The notes under the pieces: model-generated
What the model was told of the DNA's origin: nothing
The model's database searches: none
What the model saw: the letters and a program-made list of their open reading frames with translations, nothing else
Program-made: the position numbers and the translations under genes
Shown here: piece after piece, positions 32,475-41,308 of the stretch
Numbering within the stretch: the first letter of the stretch is position 1
How the letters are laid out: the number at the start of each line of letters is the position of its first letter
Assembly (NCBI RefSeq): GCF_900143095.1
Contig: NZ_FRDA01000027.1
Span: 1-45,000, forward strand
Length of the DNA: 45,000 nt
Source: Pseudomonas asturiensis
GTDB taxonomy: Bacteria > Pseudomonadota > Gammaproteobacteria > Pseudomonadales > Pseudomonadaceae
Reading direction: 5' to 3'

Positions 32475-32847
32475 CAAAAATATACAACGCTCGAAGTGGG
32501 TTGCGACCCGAAGGCCTACCGCCACACATGTGCATCACGTATGGCCTGTTTACAAAACCGGGGGTTGCCGCGTATCAAACCCGCGCCATCATCCGTAAGC
32601 CGCCTTTCACAGCGCTCGTATGCCGCAAGACCGCACGCCCCGGACACATGACGACATTCCCAACGAAAAAACCAACGCGAAAACGCCCCGCTCAATGATG
32701 AAGACCGAGCGCAGCGTGCGAAGTGGATTATTGTCGATATGGGAGGTGTAACTGAATGAGTGGAATTCTACGGCCCGATGCAGTGGATCACAACACATCC
32801 ATGAAACACACGTGCGGCAAGTGACCGCCGGTCATGCAAGAGTCGCC
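32475..32847. other. Intergenic region upstream of the efflux gene
   Basis: 373 bases without a confident gene. It holds the efflux gene promoter on the minus strand. A 22-codon frame at 32756-32824 has gggagg upstream but no other support. I see no repeat or terminator of note. Confidence 0.4.
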
Positions 32848-33297
32848 TTATCCACGCTCTGACGAAGACGAGCCGAGAAAGCGCGTCTCATGATCGGGCG
32901 ATGGCAGCAGGCACTGATCGTATCGGCCAAACAGGCGATACCGGTTCAACGCGATGCGGTTGTAGGCCCAGTCGCGCAGGAAACGCGGAAACACCCGCAG
33001 CACACTCAGCAGCGGCCACGGCGCAGGCAGTAAACGCATGATGTGCAGAAAGCCGTCGGAGCGCAGGTACACCCGACCGTTCTGGATCACCGCGATGGTG
33101 TGAAACTCATCCAGCGGCAGCCCCGCCCACCTCAGCAATGTCTGGCCCTCTTCGGACTGCACCGCCGCCAGTCGCAGTCGCCGCTCAGGGTCGTGGCGAA
33201 TCAGAAACTTCACGACGCCGTTACACAGCTTGCAAACGCCGTCGAACAGCACGACGCACTCATCCGGCTTGAGATAGGGTGCGGGAGTTTTCGGCAT
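32848..33297 (-). CDS. DCC-family thiol-disulfide oxidoreductase-like protein
   Basis: 149 residues. The family signature is FDGVCKLCN (18-26) with the CxxC pair Cys22/Cys25, and the C-terminal RYRLFGRYDQCLLP. It is a YuxK-like predicted thioredoxin-fold redox protein; partner unknown. Cytosolic. About 85 bases separate it from the PhnA/YjdM-like gene upstream, and a terminator sits between them. Confidence 0.88.
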   Translation of the reverse strand: MPKTPAPYLKPDECVVLFDGVCKLCNGVVKFLIRHDPERRLRLAAVQSEEGQTLLRWAGLPLDEFHTIAVIQNGRVYLRSDGFLHIMRLLPAPWPLLSVLRVFPRFLRDWAYNRIALNRYRLFGRYDQCLLPSPDHETRFLGSSSSERG

Positions 33298-33316
33298 GAG
33301 CGGACCCTGCTATAGA

Positions 33317-33353
33317 AAAGAAAAGGCCCCGCCGGTCACAGGACCGACGGGGC
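33317..33353 (-). terminator. Intrinsic terminator after the YjdM-like gene
   Basis: On the minus strand gccccgtcggtc, loop, gaccggcggggc (33326-33353) with one internal mismatch, followed by cttttctttt. Confidence 0.8.
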
Positions 33354-33382
33354 GTTCAGGCTAAAGCGTGCGATGCGTGGAA

Positions 33383-33724
33383 TCAAACCTTGCGGACAAA
33401 CTCGGACTTGAGCTTCATGGCACCGATGCCATCGATCTTGCAGTCGATGTCGTGATCGCCATCGACCAGACGAATGTTCTTCACCTTGGTGCCGACCTTG
33501 ACCACCAGCGAAGAACCCTTGACCTTGAGGTCCTTGATCACAGTGATGGTATCGCCGTCCTGCAACACGTTTCCGGTGGAATCCTTGATGACTTTCACGT
33601 CGTCAGCGGCATCGCTGCTGCCACCGTCAGCGGACCACTCATGGGCGCATTCCGGGCAGATCAGCAAAGAGCCGTCTTCGTAGGTGTATTCGGAATTGCA
33701 TTTCGGGCAGGACGGTAAGCTCAC
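33383..33724 (-). CDS. yjdM: PhnA/YjdM-family zinc-ribbon protein
   Basis: 113 residues. N-terminal zinc ribbon with Cys6/Cys9 and Cys23/Cys26 (CPKC ... CPEC), a linker, then an SH3-like PhnA domain (VLQDGDTITVIKDLKVKGSS). It starts at GTG. The PhnA name is historical; members are not the phosphonoacetate hydrolase of that name, and the function is not settled. Monocistronic with its own terminator. Confidence 0.9.
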   Translation of the reverse strand: MSLPSCPKCNSEYTYEDGSLLICPECAHEWSADGGSSDAADDVKVIKDSTGNVLQDGDTITVIKDLKVKGSSLVVKVGTKVKNIRLVDGDHDIDCKIDGIGAMKLKSEFVRKV

Positions 33725-33811
33725 AGGGGTTCTCGCATGGGGTAAAAACCATGGATTATAAAGGGCTTTTACACTTTCAGGGGGCGAGGTCGCGTTTTAA
33801 CGCCCCGCCCT

Positions 33812-34723
33812 TCACAGGTGCGGCCAGGTTTCACCCAGCAACGCCAGCATCGGCTGGTTGTTGCGATACTTTTCCTGCAATTGATGCCACATCAGTTCCA
33901 GCTCGTTGCACCCGGCGAAGGTCGGATCGTCGGTGCAGGTGGTGACAAAACCCAGATAGTCGGTCACATCCGGGGCGACCGCTTCCTGAGGCTGCGTGCA
34001 GGACGGGCACGCGTTGAGTACAACTTGTCCCTGATCCAGCCAGCCGGAGACCAGCGTGCCATCCTTTTCCATATGAGAGGCATACACCCAGCCATCGTCG
34101 GTCACGCTTGAAACCGTCAGCGAATCGCCTACGCCCACCGACGCCCTTTGTGCCGAACAGGCTCGGCCAGGGGCTTCGTGGAACCAGACCTTCTCGGTGC
34201 CGGTCACGATCCCTTGAAGGACCGGACGATAACCGCCGTTATCCTGGGCCGTGTTCTTTTCCAACAGGCCACAGTCCACCGGCGGGGCTGGCGTGCCTTC
34301 GACGAACGCCACCTGTTGCATCAGAACCGGGCTGTGGTGATGACCTGAGATTGCACTGAAAAACGTGCCGCTCAGTGTGACGATCTGATTCAGATAAGGC
34401 CGCAGCTCGTTGTAACCCTGCTGATTGAGCACCAGCTGAACCAGGCGCACGTTTTCGTCCAGCGCCAGCGCTTCCTCATTGTCGTTGCCCGTCACACACA
34501 GCGGTGATTCCAGCGCCAGGTAAAACCCCACCTCGGGCTCGTCACCGGTGGCAAGGTCTTCGAAACCGGGGGCGCCAGGGAAGACATGTCGCTCAAGCTT
34601 GCCGCGCAACGTCCAGGCGTCCGGCGCATAAGACACGCACTCTTCATCCGCCCAAGCGTAAGGCAGCGTCAACACACACAGAGCCCATCCGCAGATCATT
34701 GCCAACCGTAAGGTAAACGCCAT
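33812..34723 (-). CDS. Secreted DUF4431/SH3-like domain protein
   Basis: 303 residues with a signal peptide (about residues 1-25, cleavage after YAWA), so periplasmic or surface. The segment around LRGKLERHVFPGAPGFEDL and the later VTLSGTFFSAISGHHHSPVLM fit DUF4431; a C-terminal SH3-like region (VGDSLTVSSVTDDGWVY) follows. Eight cysteines suggest disulfides. The histidine triplet might bind metal. Function unknown. Start supported by ggggagg 8 bases upstream. Confidence 0.72.
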   Translation of the reverse strand: MAFTLRLAMICGWALCVLTLPYAWADEECVSYAPDAWTLRGKLERHVFPGAPGFEDLATGDEPEVGFYLALESPLCVTGNDNEEALALDENVRLVQLVLNQQGYNELRPYLNQIVTLSGTFFSAISGHHHSPVLMQQVAFVEGTPAPPVDCGLLEKNTAQDNGGYRPVLQGIVTGTEKVWFHEAPGRACSAQRASVGVGDSLTVSSVTDDGWVYASHMEKDGTLVSGWLDQGQVVLNACPSCTQPQEAVAPDVTDYLGFVTTCTDDPTFAGCNELELMWHQLQEKYRNNQPMLALLGETWPHL

Positions 34724-34907
34724 GTTTGAACCTCCCCTGCAAAACGTCGGATCGACGCGGGCAGCAGGTTAGAACAAAGCAATGAGCCCGTCAGCTGTCG
34801 CATGGCAAATCGGACTGCGCGGTGCCGTATTGTTTCCGGCAGTGCGCTGTTATCCCGATCAGGTTTCTGCAATGCTTCGGTCAGCGCACACACATCGGGA
34901 GACGTAG

Positions 34908-35567
34908 ATGATTGCCGACCGTTTCACCCCGTTCGAAGACCTGGCTCGCGTGCTGATCCCGCATACGCACACTGAGAAGGTCGACGGTTCACACGATATC
35001 GCGCACCTGCTCCGCGTCTGGAAGAATGTCTGTGCCATCCGCAACCATGAGGGCGGTGACGCGCGCCTGCTATTGGCGGCCACGTTGCTGCATGACTGTG
35101 TCGCCGTTGAAAAGAACTCGCCCTTTCGCGCCAGCGCATCGCGACTCGCGGCAGCCAGGGCAACCGACGTGTTGACTGAAATGGGCTGGGACGAACTCAG
35201 CATTGCCTCGGTCGCCCATGCCATTGAGGCCCACAGCTTTTCTGCGCAGATCACGCCGCTGACGCTTGAGGCCAGAATCCTGCAGGACGCCGACCGCCTC
35301 GATGCGCTGGGCATGGTCGGCGTAGCGCGGGTGTTTTACGTGTCCGGACGCATGGGTCGCCATCTGTACGACCCGGCAGATCCCCAAGCCACACAGCGCC
35401 CCTATGACGACCAGCAGTTTGCGGTCGATCACTTTCACACCAAACTGCTGCATCTGGCCGACGGATTTCAAACCGCTACGGGCGCCGCTCTGGCAACAGT
35501 CAGGCATGAGCGACTCAAGCGCTGCCTGGACGAATTGATGGAAGAAATAGGCGTTTCAGACGACTGA
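34908..35567 (+). CDS. HD-domain metal-dependent phosphohydrolase (YedJ-like)
   Basis: 219 residues. HD-superfamily motifs: His29-Asp30 and His33 (GSHDIAHLLRVW), His62-Asp63 (LLHDC) and Asp127/Asp129 (LQDADRLDALG). The fold and length match the YedJ/YpgQ nucleotide-pyrophosphate or phosphate hydrolases; substrate not known. Start supported by gggag 8 bases upstream. It ends 70 bases before the next chemoreceptor's longest start. Confidence 0.88.
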   Translation: MIADRFTPFEDLARVLIPHTHTEKVDGSHDIAHLLRVWKNVCAIRNHEGGDARLLLAATLLHDCVAVEKNSPFRASASRLAAARATDVLTEMGWDELSIASVAHAIEAHSFSAQITPLTLEARILQDADRLDALGMVGVARVFYVSGRMGRHLYDPADPQATQRPYDDQQFAVDHFHTKLLHLADGFQTATGAALATVRHERLKRCLDELMEEIGVSDD

Positions 35568-35637
35568 CACCCCAGGATCCGGCCCTTTCGGACATCCAGG
35601 CGACACGCGCAAAAGATGTCACAAAGACATCATACAG

Positions 35638-37362
35638 ATGCCTTATAAACGGCTCTCCGAAAGGGTCCGCTTATTAAGGTCATGTGCCGTGAAAAAATTC
35701 CTGCCTCGTTTCTTGCGCCGACAGTCCGGGACGACAGTGCTGCGTCGCTTCAAAATCACGCCACGTCTGGTCATCTGCTTCGGTATCACATCATTGCTGA
35801 TGGTCGCGCTGGGCGCTTTCTGCCTGCTGCAGATGCAGTCGATCCGCAATCAGGGCGAAGCCGTGGAGAGCGGCGCGTTGCCCAGTATTGCCATGGCCGA
35901 TGCTATCGCTATCGGTCTGGTGAAATTGCGCAGCGAGACAACCCGCCTGATTGCCAATGCCGACGATCCGGGCGCAGTCATCAACAGCAAGATCAACGTC
36001 GAGCAGCTCAAGAACGAAGTCGAAAAAGGCTTCGCCGATTACCTGACGCGTGTCACCACAGGCACCGAACATGATTCGATCATCGCCCTGCAGGACGCCT
36101 ATAAGGCCTTCATGCCGGGGTTGCAGGACCAGATTGCCCTGATCGAACAAAACAAGCTGAATGAAGCACGCATGCTGGCCAATACCATGCTGGCGATGCA
36201 GGGCGACCTGATGGACATGCAGGTGCAATTGCTGCGCGAACTCAATAAGCAAAGTGCCGCTGCCGCCGTAGACGCCGCAAGCGTGAGTTTCGAGCAGACA
36301 CGCATCATTGCGCTGAGTGCCATTGCAGCCGCGCTGGCATTGACCCTGCTGCTGGCCTGGCGCCTGAGCGTGAGCATCATCCACCCGGTTCGCCACGCCC
36401 TGCACATCGCCAGTACCATTGCCGACGGCGACCTCACCCAACACGATATCCCGGAAGGCAAGGACGAAACCGCGCTGCTGCTGACCACACTGGGGCGTAT
36501 GCGCACCAACCTGCATGGCACCATCGATCAGATCTATGCGGCCGCCACGCAGTTGTCCCAGGCGGTTCAGGAAATGGGCAGCATCGCCGAAGCCAGCGCC
36601 CTCAATCTCAAATTGCAGAACAACGAGATCGAACAGGCCGCAGTGGCCGTCAACCAGATGAGTCAGGCCGCCGTCGAAGTGGCGGGCAATGCCAGCAACA
36701 CAGTGAGCGAATCCGAAGCGTCCACTCAGGCGGCAGCGCAGGGTCAGGTCAAACTGTCGGCAACCATCAGCTCAATCAAGGAATTGACCGAGAACGTGCT
36801 GGACTCTTCGCATCAAGCCGAAGGGCTGGCCGAGCGCACTCAGAGCATCAGCAGCATTCTTGATGTGATTCGTGCCATCGCCAACCAGACCAACCTGCTG
36901 GCGCTCAACGCCGCCATCGAAGCGGCACGTGCCGGTGAAGCCGGGCGCGGGTTCGCGGTGGTCGCTGATGAAGTTCGCTCACTGGCGCAGCGCACCAGTG
37001 CCTCGACCACGGAGATCGAAGGTTTGATCAGTGGCGTGCAGCAAAGCACCCAGCAAACCGCCAGCTCACTGCGGAACACAGCTTCGCAAGCCAGCCTGAC
37101 CCTTGAACAGGCCGCTGCGACCGGCGAGGCACTTAACGTGATCATCAGCTCGACCGGCACCATCAACGACCGCAACCTGCTGATCGCCAGTGCCGCAGAA
37201 CAGCAGGCGCAAGTGGCGGGTGAAGTGGACCGCAACCTGAGCAGCATTCGTGACCTGTCCACGCAAACCGCATCCGGTGCGCAGCAGACCACAGTCGCCA
37301 GTAACGCATTGTCGATGCTGGCGACGGATCTGAACCTGATGGTGCAACGATTTGTCCTGTAA
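35638..37362 (+). CDS. Methyl-accepting chemotaxis protein, four-helix-bundle sensor
   Basis: Up to 574 residues. The first membrane helix lies at about 43-64, after a long basic leader (RVRLLRSCAVKKFLPRFLRR). A GTG at 35689, with aagg about 10 bases upstream, may be the real start, shortening it to 557. A weak sigma-28-like pair (taaa 35646-35649, tccgctta 35666-35673) lies inside the long form, which favours the GTG. The 4HB_MCP periplasmic domain (about 65-225), membrane helix 2 (about 226-246), HAMP and the signalling tip (ANQTNLLALNAAIEAARAGE) are complete. No CheR pentapeptide. Confidence 0.9.
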   Translation: MPYKRLSERVRLLRSCAVKKFLPRFLRRQSGTTVLRRFKITPRLVICFGITSLLMVALGAFCLLQMQSIRNQGEAVESGALPSIAMADAIAIGLVKLRSETTRLIANADDPGAVINSKINVEQLKNEVEKGFADYLTRVTTGTEHDSIIALQDAYKAFMPGLQDQIALIEQNKLNEARMLANTMLAMQGDLMDMQVQLLRELNKQSAAAAVDAASVSFEQTRIIALSAIAAALALTLLLAWRLSVSIIHPVRHALHIASTIADGDLTQHDIPEGKDETALLLTTLGRMRTNLHGTIDQIYAAATQLSQAVQEMGSIAEASALNLKLQNNEIEQAAVAVNQMSQAAVEVAGNASNTVSESEASTQAAAQGQVKLSATISSIKELTENVLDSSHQAEGLAERTQSISSILDVIRAIANQTNLLALNAAIEAARAGEAGRGFAVVADEVRSLAQRTSASTTEIEGLISGVQQSTQQTASSLRNTASQASLTLEQAAATGEALNVIISSTGTINDRNLLIASAAEQQAQVAGEVDRNLSSIRDLSTQTASGAQQTTVASNALSMLATDLNLMVQRFVL

Positions 37363-37366
37363 GCAC

Positions 37367-37402
37367 CCGGCGCTGTGTGCCCTGGAGGCAGCACAGCGCC
37401 GG
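37367..37402. terminator. Long hairpin between convergent chemoreceptor and carbonic anhydrase genes
   Basis: ccggcgctgtg (37367-37377) pairs with cacagcgccgg (37392-37402), extended inward by tgcc/ggca (37378-37381, 37387-37390) around one bulged G. There is no T-run on either side. It lies between the stop at 37362 and the stop at 37417, so it may end both transcripts. Confidence 0.6.
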
Positions 37403-37416
37403 ATACGGACGTTCGA

Positions 37417-38055
37417 TCAGTCCTGCGGACGCAGGCGATACTGAGGCGGCAACTGCTCGAAGCCGCTGATGGTGGTGTCCAGACTCTTCCAGCGGCCATC
37501 CTTGATGCCATAGATGCAGCCATGCACCGAGAGACTCTGACCACGATGCCAAGCGTTCTGCACGATGCTGGTGTGGGCAACGTTGGCGACCTGTTGAATC
37601 ACGTTCAGCTCGCACATGCGATCGACACGCTCTTCTTCAGTAGGCAGTTGCGCCAGCACGTTGCGATTCTCGTAATACAGGTCACGAATCGAGCGCAGCC
37701 AGCCGTCGATCAGGCCGAACTGGCGGTCCTGCATGGAGGCGCGAACGCCGCCACAGCCATAGTGACCGGTCACCAGAATGTGTTTGACCTTCAAAACGTC
37801 AACGGCGTACTGAATCACTGACAGGCAGTTCAGGTCCGTGTGCAGCACAACGTTGGCGACATTGCGGTGTACGAACAGATCGCCAGGCAACATGCCGACA
37901 ATCTCGTTGGCGGGAACGCGTGCATCCGAGCAACCAATCCACAGAAACTCCGGGGTCTGCTGGCGAGCCAGCTTGGCGAAGAAATCAGGATCCTCCTGTT
38001 TGATCGCCTCGGCCCAACGTGCATTGTTATCAATCAAATCTTGTAGATCGTTCAT
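37417..38055 (-). CDS. can: Beta-class carbonic anhydrase
   Basis: Hydrates CO2 to bicarbonate in the cytosol, supplying carboxylation reactions. 212 residues, normal for Can. Zinc ligands Cys42, His98 and Cys101 and the catalytic dyad Asp44-Arg46 (GCSDARVP, GHYGCGG) are all present, with the neighbouring FVHRNVANVV segment. It is divergent from the acidic small protein gene and matches PA4676 by position in the Pseudomonas order. Confidence 0.96.
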   Translation of the reverse strand: MNDLQDLIDNNARWAEAIKQEDPDFFAKLARQQTPEFLWIGCSDARVPANEIVGMLPGDLFVHRNVANVVLHTDLNCLSVIQYAVDVLKVKHILVTGHYGCGGVRASMQDRQFGLIDGWLRSIRDLYYENRNVLAQLPTEEERVDRMCELNVIQQVANVAHTSIVQNAWHRGQSLSVHGCIYGIKDGRWKSLDTTISGFEQLPPQYRLRPQD

Positions 38056-38217
38056 GCTTTGATGCCTCGTTTATGGTGCTCAGCGTTGGACTGGCCTTCG
38101 GCACCGGGAGTCACGTCTTTGTGCCACTACTTGCAATCACCTTGCATGACAAAAAAAGGAATCTTCAAAGGTGCGACCGGTCCACCTAACAAGACCACCT
38201 GCTAAAGAGGATTTGTC

Positions 38218-38625
38218 ATGAACGATTCACGCCGTCCATTCGATGCCACCCAACCGGAGCCCATCGACGACAACGAAGACCGCATGGGCTCGATGGAAGA
38301 GCTGAACTTCAAAGATGAAGAAACCGCCCGTATCGGTGATCTTATTCCCGAAGACGAGCTGCAACATGAAATTCCGGATGAGCGCGTACGCCAGGCGGGG
38401 ATGACAGGGGCATCCACGCCAGACCATCAGCCAACCGACGACGACCTGTCCCCGGAAACATTGATTCACGAAGACGGTGCGCGTTCGGCTAATGAACGCG
38501 GAGAAAACAGCCCTGCGGACCTGGACCTGACGGTCGTCGATGAAGACGATATCGGTGGAGGTGATGGGCTGGATGAGGAAGAAATGGCTATCGTCGACCC
38601 GCTGGACGGCAAGGCCGGGCGCTGA
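38218..38625 (+). CDS. Acidic, probably disordered protein (PA4677-like)
   Basis: 135 residues, very rich in Asp and Glu, with Gly, Pro and Ser and few hydrophobic residues; no membrane segment or signal. Likely disordered. The ATG has agagga about 7 bases upstream, so it is translated. In Pseudomonas the gene between carbonic anhydrase and rimI is often labelled serine kinase/phosphatase, but I see no kinase or phosphatase motif. Role unknown. Confidence 0.75.
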   Translation: MNDSRRPFDATQPEPIDDNEDRMGSMEELNFKDEETARIGDLIPEDELQHEIPDERVRQAGMTGASTPDHQPTDDDLSPETLIHEDGARSANERGENSPADLDLTVVDEDDIGGGDGLDEEEMAIVDPLDGKAGR

Positions 38626-38643
38626 AGCCTGTTATTACCCGGT

Positions 38644-39096
38644 TTATTCCAGCAGGGTGCAGGCCATGACCACAGCGTCTTCGCGACCGCCCACTGCCGG
38701 GTAATAATCGCGCCGCCGGCCTATCTCGTTGAAACCGTAGTTTTCATACAGACGATAGGCCGGGCGGTTGCTGTCGCGCAGCTCGAGGAAGCACTCACGG
38801 GCATTGAGCTCGTAGGCACGCTTCATCAGGTAGTCCAGCAGCAGAAGCCCCAGGCCACGGCCCTGACTCTCGGGTTTCACCGTGATGTTGAGCAAGTGTG
38901 CCTCGTCGATGATGACTTGAACCACACCATGCCCCACCTGCTGAGCGCCTTCGAACATCAGCCAGATTTCGTACGTCTTGAGCCCGTCCAGAAAAATGCC
39001 ACGGGTCCAGGGATGGCTGAAGGCTGCGTATTCGATCTTCAGCACCGCATCCAGATCGGCCTCGGTCATGGGGCGGAAGCTTATTGCATCACTCAT
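38644..39096 (-). CDS. rimI: Ribosomal protein bS18-alanine N-acetyltransferase
   Basis: Acetylates the N-terminal alanine of ribosomal protein bS18 using acetyl-CoA. 150 residues from the ATG at 39096; a TTG lies one codon upstream. GNAT motif A is present as VKPESQGRGLGLLLL, followed by the RimI-like LELRDSNRPAYRLYENYGF. Its start overlaps the end of the preceding gene by 8 bases, so the two are translated together, as holD and rimI are in E. coli. Confidence 0.92.
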   Translation of the reverse strand: MSDAISFRPMTEADLDAVLKIEYAAFSHPWTRGIFLDGLKTYEIWLMFEGAQQVGHGVVQVIIDEAHLLNITVKPESQGRGLGLLLLDYLMKRAYELNARECFLELRDSNRPAYRLYENYGFNEIGRRRDYYPAVGGREDAVVMACTLLE

Positions 39097-39886
39097 CAAT
39101 TGTTTTCCAGCGCGTCATCAGCCGACGCATGGCTGTCCAGACATCGGCCTTGCGTTCAGGCTCGTCCATCAGTAATTCCAGCCCCGGCAGCGCCCAGGCA
39201 GTACCAAGGCCCTCCACCTGAAGCTCGCGATTGTAGGATTCGGCATCGGCTTCGCCAGCGAATTTCACGGCAGGCAGACCGACCAGCCACAGACAGGCGC
39301 ACGGCTCATCCTCAAGCCTGGCCCCTACGAAACCCTGCAAGAAATCACGTGCTGCTTCCGGGCCCTGATCCATCTGGCCGCGAACCAGCAACGGCCAACG
39401 CACAGGCTCGCCGATGATCTGCGGGCTGTCTGGCAAACCGGCGGCACGCAGCATGTCCTTGAGCAACAGATACGATGGGTCGCGACTCTGGAACGGTTGG
39501 CCAGTGGATAACTCAACCAGCAGCAAGCAACGTCCGGCACGCAGCAATTGCAGAGCAAAGCGCGGCGGCGGGATCACCACTGCCTTGGGCGGCGCGGGTT
39601 CGGCCTCCTCAGCAGCTGCCGCGACGGTTCGGGTACTGGCCAGAGATGGCCGTGGTACTTCGATCCTGGGGCGCTCAGGCGGCCGTTGCATCGGTACGAC
39701 GTTATCCGCGACCACCGGCTCAGGCGAAGAAACCGCTGGTACGGCACTCGGCATCTCGACCGGCGGCGGCAACGGCGCGAGCAGTTCCGGACGGGACGGT
39801 GCAGCGAACGGCAGTTCAGTGCGCGGCAGCCAGTTGACCACCTGCATGGCGGTCAGATAGGCGCGGCGACGGGACTCATTGAGCAA
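39089..39886 (-). CDS. holD: Probable psi subunit of DNA polymerase III (cryptic pseudomonad HolD)
   Basis: 265 residues from a TTG start. The N-terminal 15 residues (LNESRRRAYLTAMQVVNWLP) resemble the HolD opening. A long Pro/Ala/Ser/Glu linker (about 25-100) then leads to a folded C-terminal domain (about 105-260) containing LQLLRAGRCLLLVEL. By position (just upstream of rimI, overlapping it) it corresponds to holD of E. coli and to PA4679; I recall a divergent psi subunit of the pseudomonad replicase being described for this gene. The identification rests on position and N-terminal likeness, as sequence identity to E. coli HolD would be low. Confidence 0.6.
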   Translation of the reverse strand: MLNESRRRAYLTAMQVVNWLPRTELPFAAPSRPELLAPLPPPVEMPSAVPAVSSPEPVVADNVVPMQRPPERPRIEVPRPSLASTRTVAAAAEEAEPAPPKAVVIPPPRFALQLLRAGRCLLLVELSTGQPFQSRDPSYLLLKDMLRAAGLPDSPQIIGEPVRWPLLVRGQMDQGPEAARDFLQGFVGARLEDEPCACLWLVGLPAVKFAGEADAESYNRELQVEGLGTAWALPGLELLMDEPERKADVWTAMRRLMTRWKTIDE

Positions 39887-40030
39887 GGGTCGGCCACCTG
39901 TGGATAAGTTAGGCGCGCAATTCTAGCGTTGTTCGCCCGTTAGTGCTGCAGCATATCGTCCGGCGGTGAAATCTTGGGCGAATGATGCAGTACAATCGCC
40001 GCCTTTCATTTGCCAACAGTCGGCCTCTCC

Positions 40031-41308
40031 ATGATCGAACCCAAGCGCGTCTTGCGCGCCCTTGCCGAGCATTGGGCGCTACTCGAGCCCTTATGCGAAC
40101 ACTTCGACCAGGGCACCCTGAGCCTGAGCGAGCTGCGCCTGCAGCTTGCCGCTCAACAACAGGACAGCACCCCGCAAGACATCACCAACCTGCTGGACGT
40201 GTGGATTCGTCTGGACATTCTGGTGCCTGTCGCCAAAAGCCCGAACCGCTTCGAACTCAACGCGCAGATTCACGACTTTCTGTCGTACCTGCGCCGCGAA
40301 CACCGTCTGGGCCTGTGCCTTGAGATCGAAGCCTATCTGCGCCATCTGGAGCGCCTGGCCGGTTATATCCAGGACGCTTTCGATATCCGCGATGCCAACG
40401 ACCTGGCCCGGCAACTGCGGCTGCTGGACATGCGCGTACGGGACGTGCTGAAAAAGCTCGCCAATGACGAGCAGGCACTGGTCGCCGTAGCGGATCGCGC
40501 CAAGACCAGCGACCGACAGATCCCGCTACGCCAACGCTACGCAGAAGTGCTGGCCACGTGGGATGAATACGTCGAGCCGATGATTCAACTGGTCAACGCC
40601 GACGGTGCGTTCGAGCAAGGCGTGCGTAAGGTCGAGAACGTTCTGCTACGTCTGCTGACCGAACAGCAACGCCTGGGTCATCTGGTCGATGACGACATGC
40701 TGCTGCGCACCCACGCGCGCATCCTGGAAATGCAGACCAGCGCCCAGCTCACCTTGCGCCATGCCCGTGAATTGCTGCTGCCGTTGCGTGAAGAAGCACG
40801 CCGCCACAACGCGGTCACCCGAGGCGCTGCGCTGGCGTTGTCGGCCATCCGCCGCAAGGGGCTCGATGCGGTGCCGCAGGCGGCGATGCCGATGTTCACC
40901 CGCCCGCAAAGCACCTTTCTGGGCAGCGCCAGCCAGGTTGAAGCGTATGTGTACGCCCTGGCACGCTTCGAACCCAAGCCTGCACGCTTTCCCAAGGCCA
41001 GCAGCACGCGCAAGGGAGAACCACCGCGCGCGCCACGTACGGTCAAGGAAATGCTTGAGCGCTGTGAAAGCGCTCTACCAATGCCGGACCTGATGACCTG
41101 GCTGCTGGAGCAGGAACCGAACGGCGAAACAGAAGAATTGCTGTACTGGTTTTCGCGCCTGTCCCGCGACAAGCGCTTCGAGCGCGAACGCCTGGAACGC
41201 CGCGACTACTACACACGGGAGCACCGCGTCAGCCTGCGCTCCTTTGCCCTGCTTGCTGGTGAAGACAAGCAGCCAGAGAATTCCGAGAGCACTGTTCATG
41301 CATCTTGA
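40031..41308 (+). CDS. mksF: MksF, kleisin subunit of the MksBEF condensin
   Basis: 425 residues from the ATG at 40031 (MIEPKRVLRALAEHW); a longer frame from 40010 needs a TTG. It has a winged-helix-like N-terminal region, helical middle and helical C-terminus, as kleisins of the Mks/MukF type. MksF bridges the MksB heads and binds MksE. It is the first gene of an operon: mksE starts 11 bases before its stop. The promoter should lie in 39887-40030, divergent from the psi gene. Chromosome organisation and segregation is the known role in Pseudomonas. Confidence 0.87.
   Translation: MIEPKRVLRALAEHWALLEPLCEHFDQGTLSLSELRLQLAAQQQDSTPQDITNLLDVWIRLDILVPVAKSPNRFELNAQIHDFLSYLRREHRLGLCLEIEAYLRHLERLAGYIQDAFDIRDANDLARQLRLLDMRVRDVLKKLANDEQALVAVADRAKTSDRQIPLRQRYAEVLATWDEYVEPMIQLVNADGAFEQGVRKVENVLLRLLTEQQRLGHLVDDDMLLRTHARILEMQTSAQLTLRHARELLLPLREEARRHNAVTRGAALALSAIRRKGLDAVPQAAMPMFTRPQSTFLGSASQVEAYVYALARFEPKPARFPKASSTRKGEPPRAPRTVKEMLERCESALPMPDLMTWLLEQEPNGETEELLYWFSRLSRDKRFERERLERRDYYTREHRVSLRSFALLAGEDKQPENSESTVHAS

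Noticed and set aside
32756..32824. 22-codon ORF with gggagg upstream in the region before the efflux gene
   Set aside because: Good ribosome site, but no other support, no attenuator hairpin and no downstream gene on the same strand to regulate.
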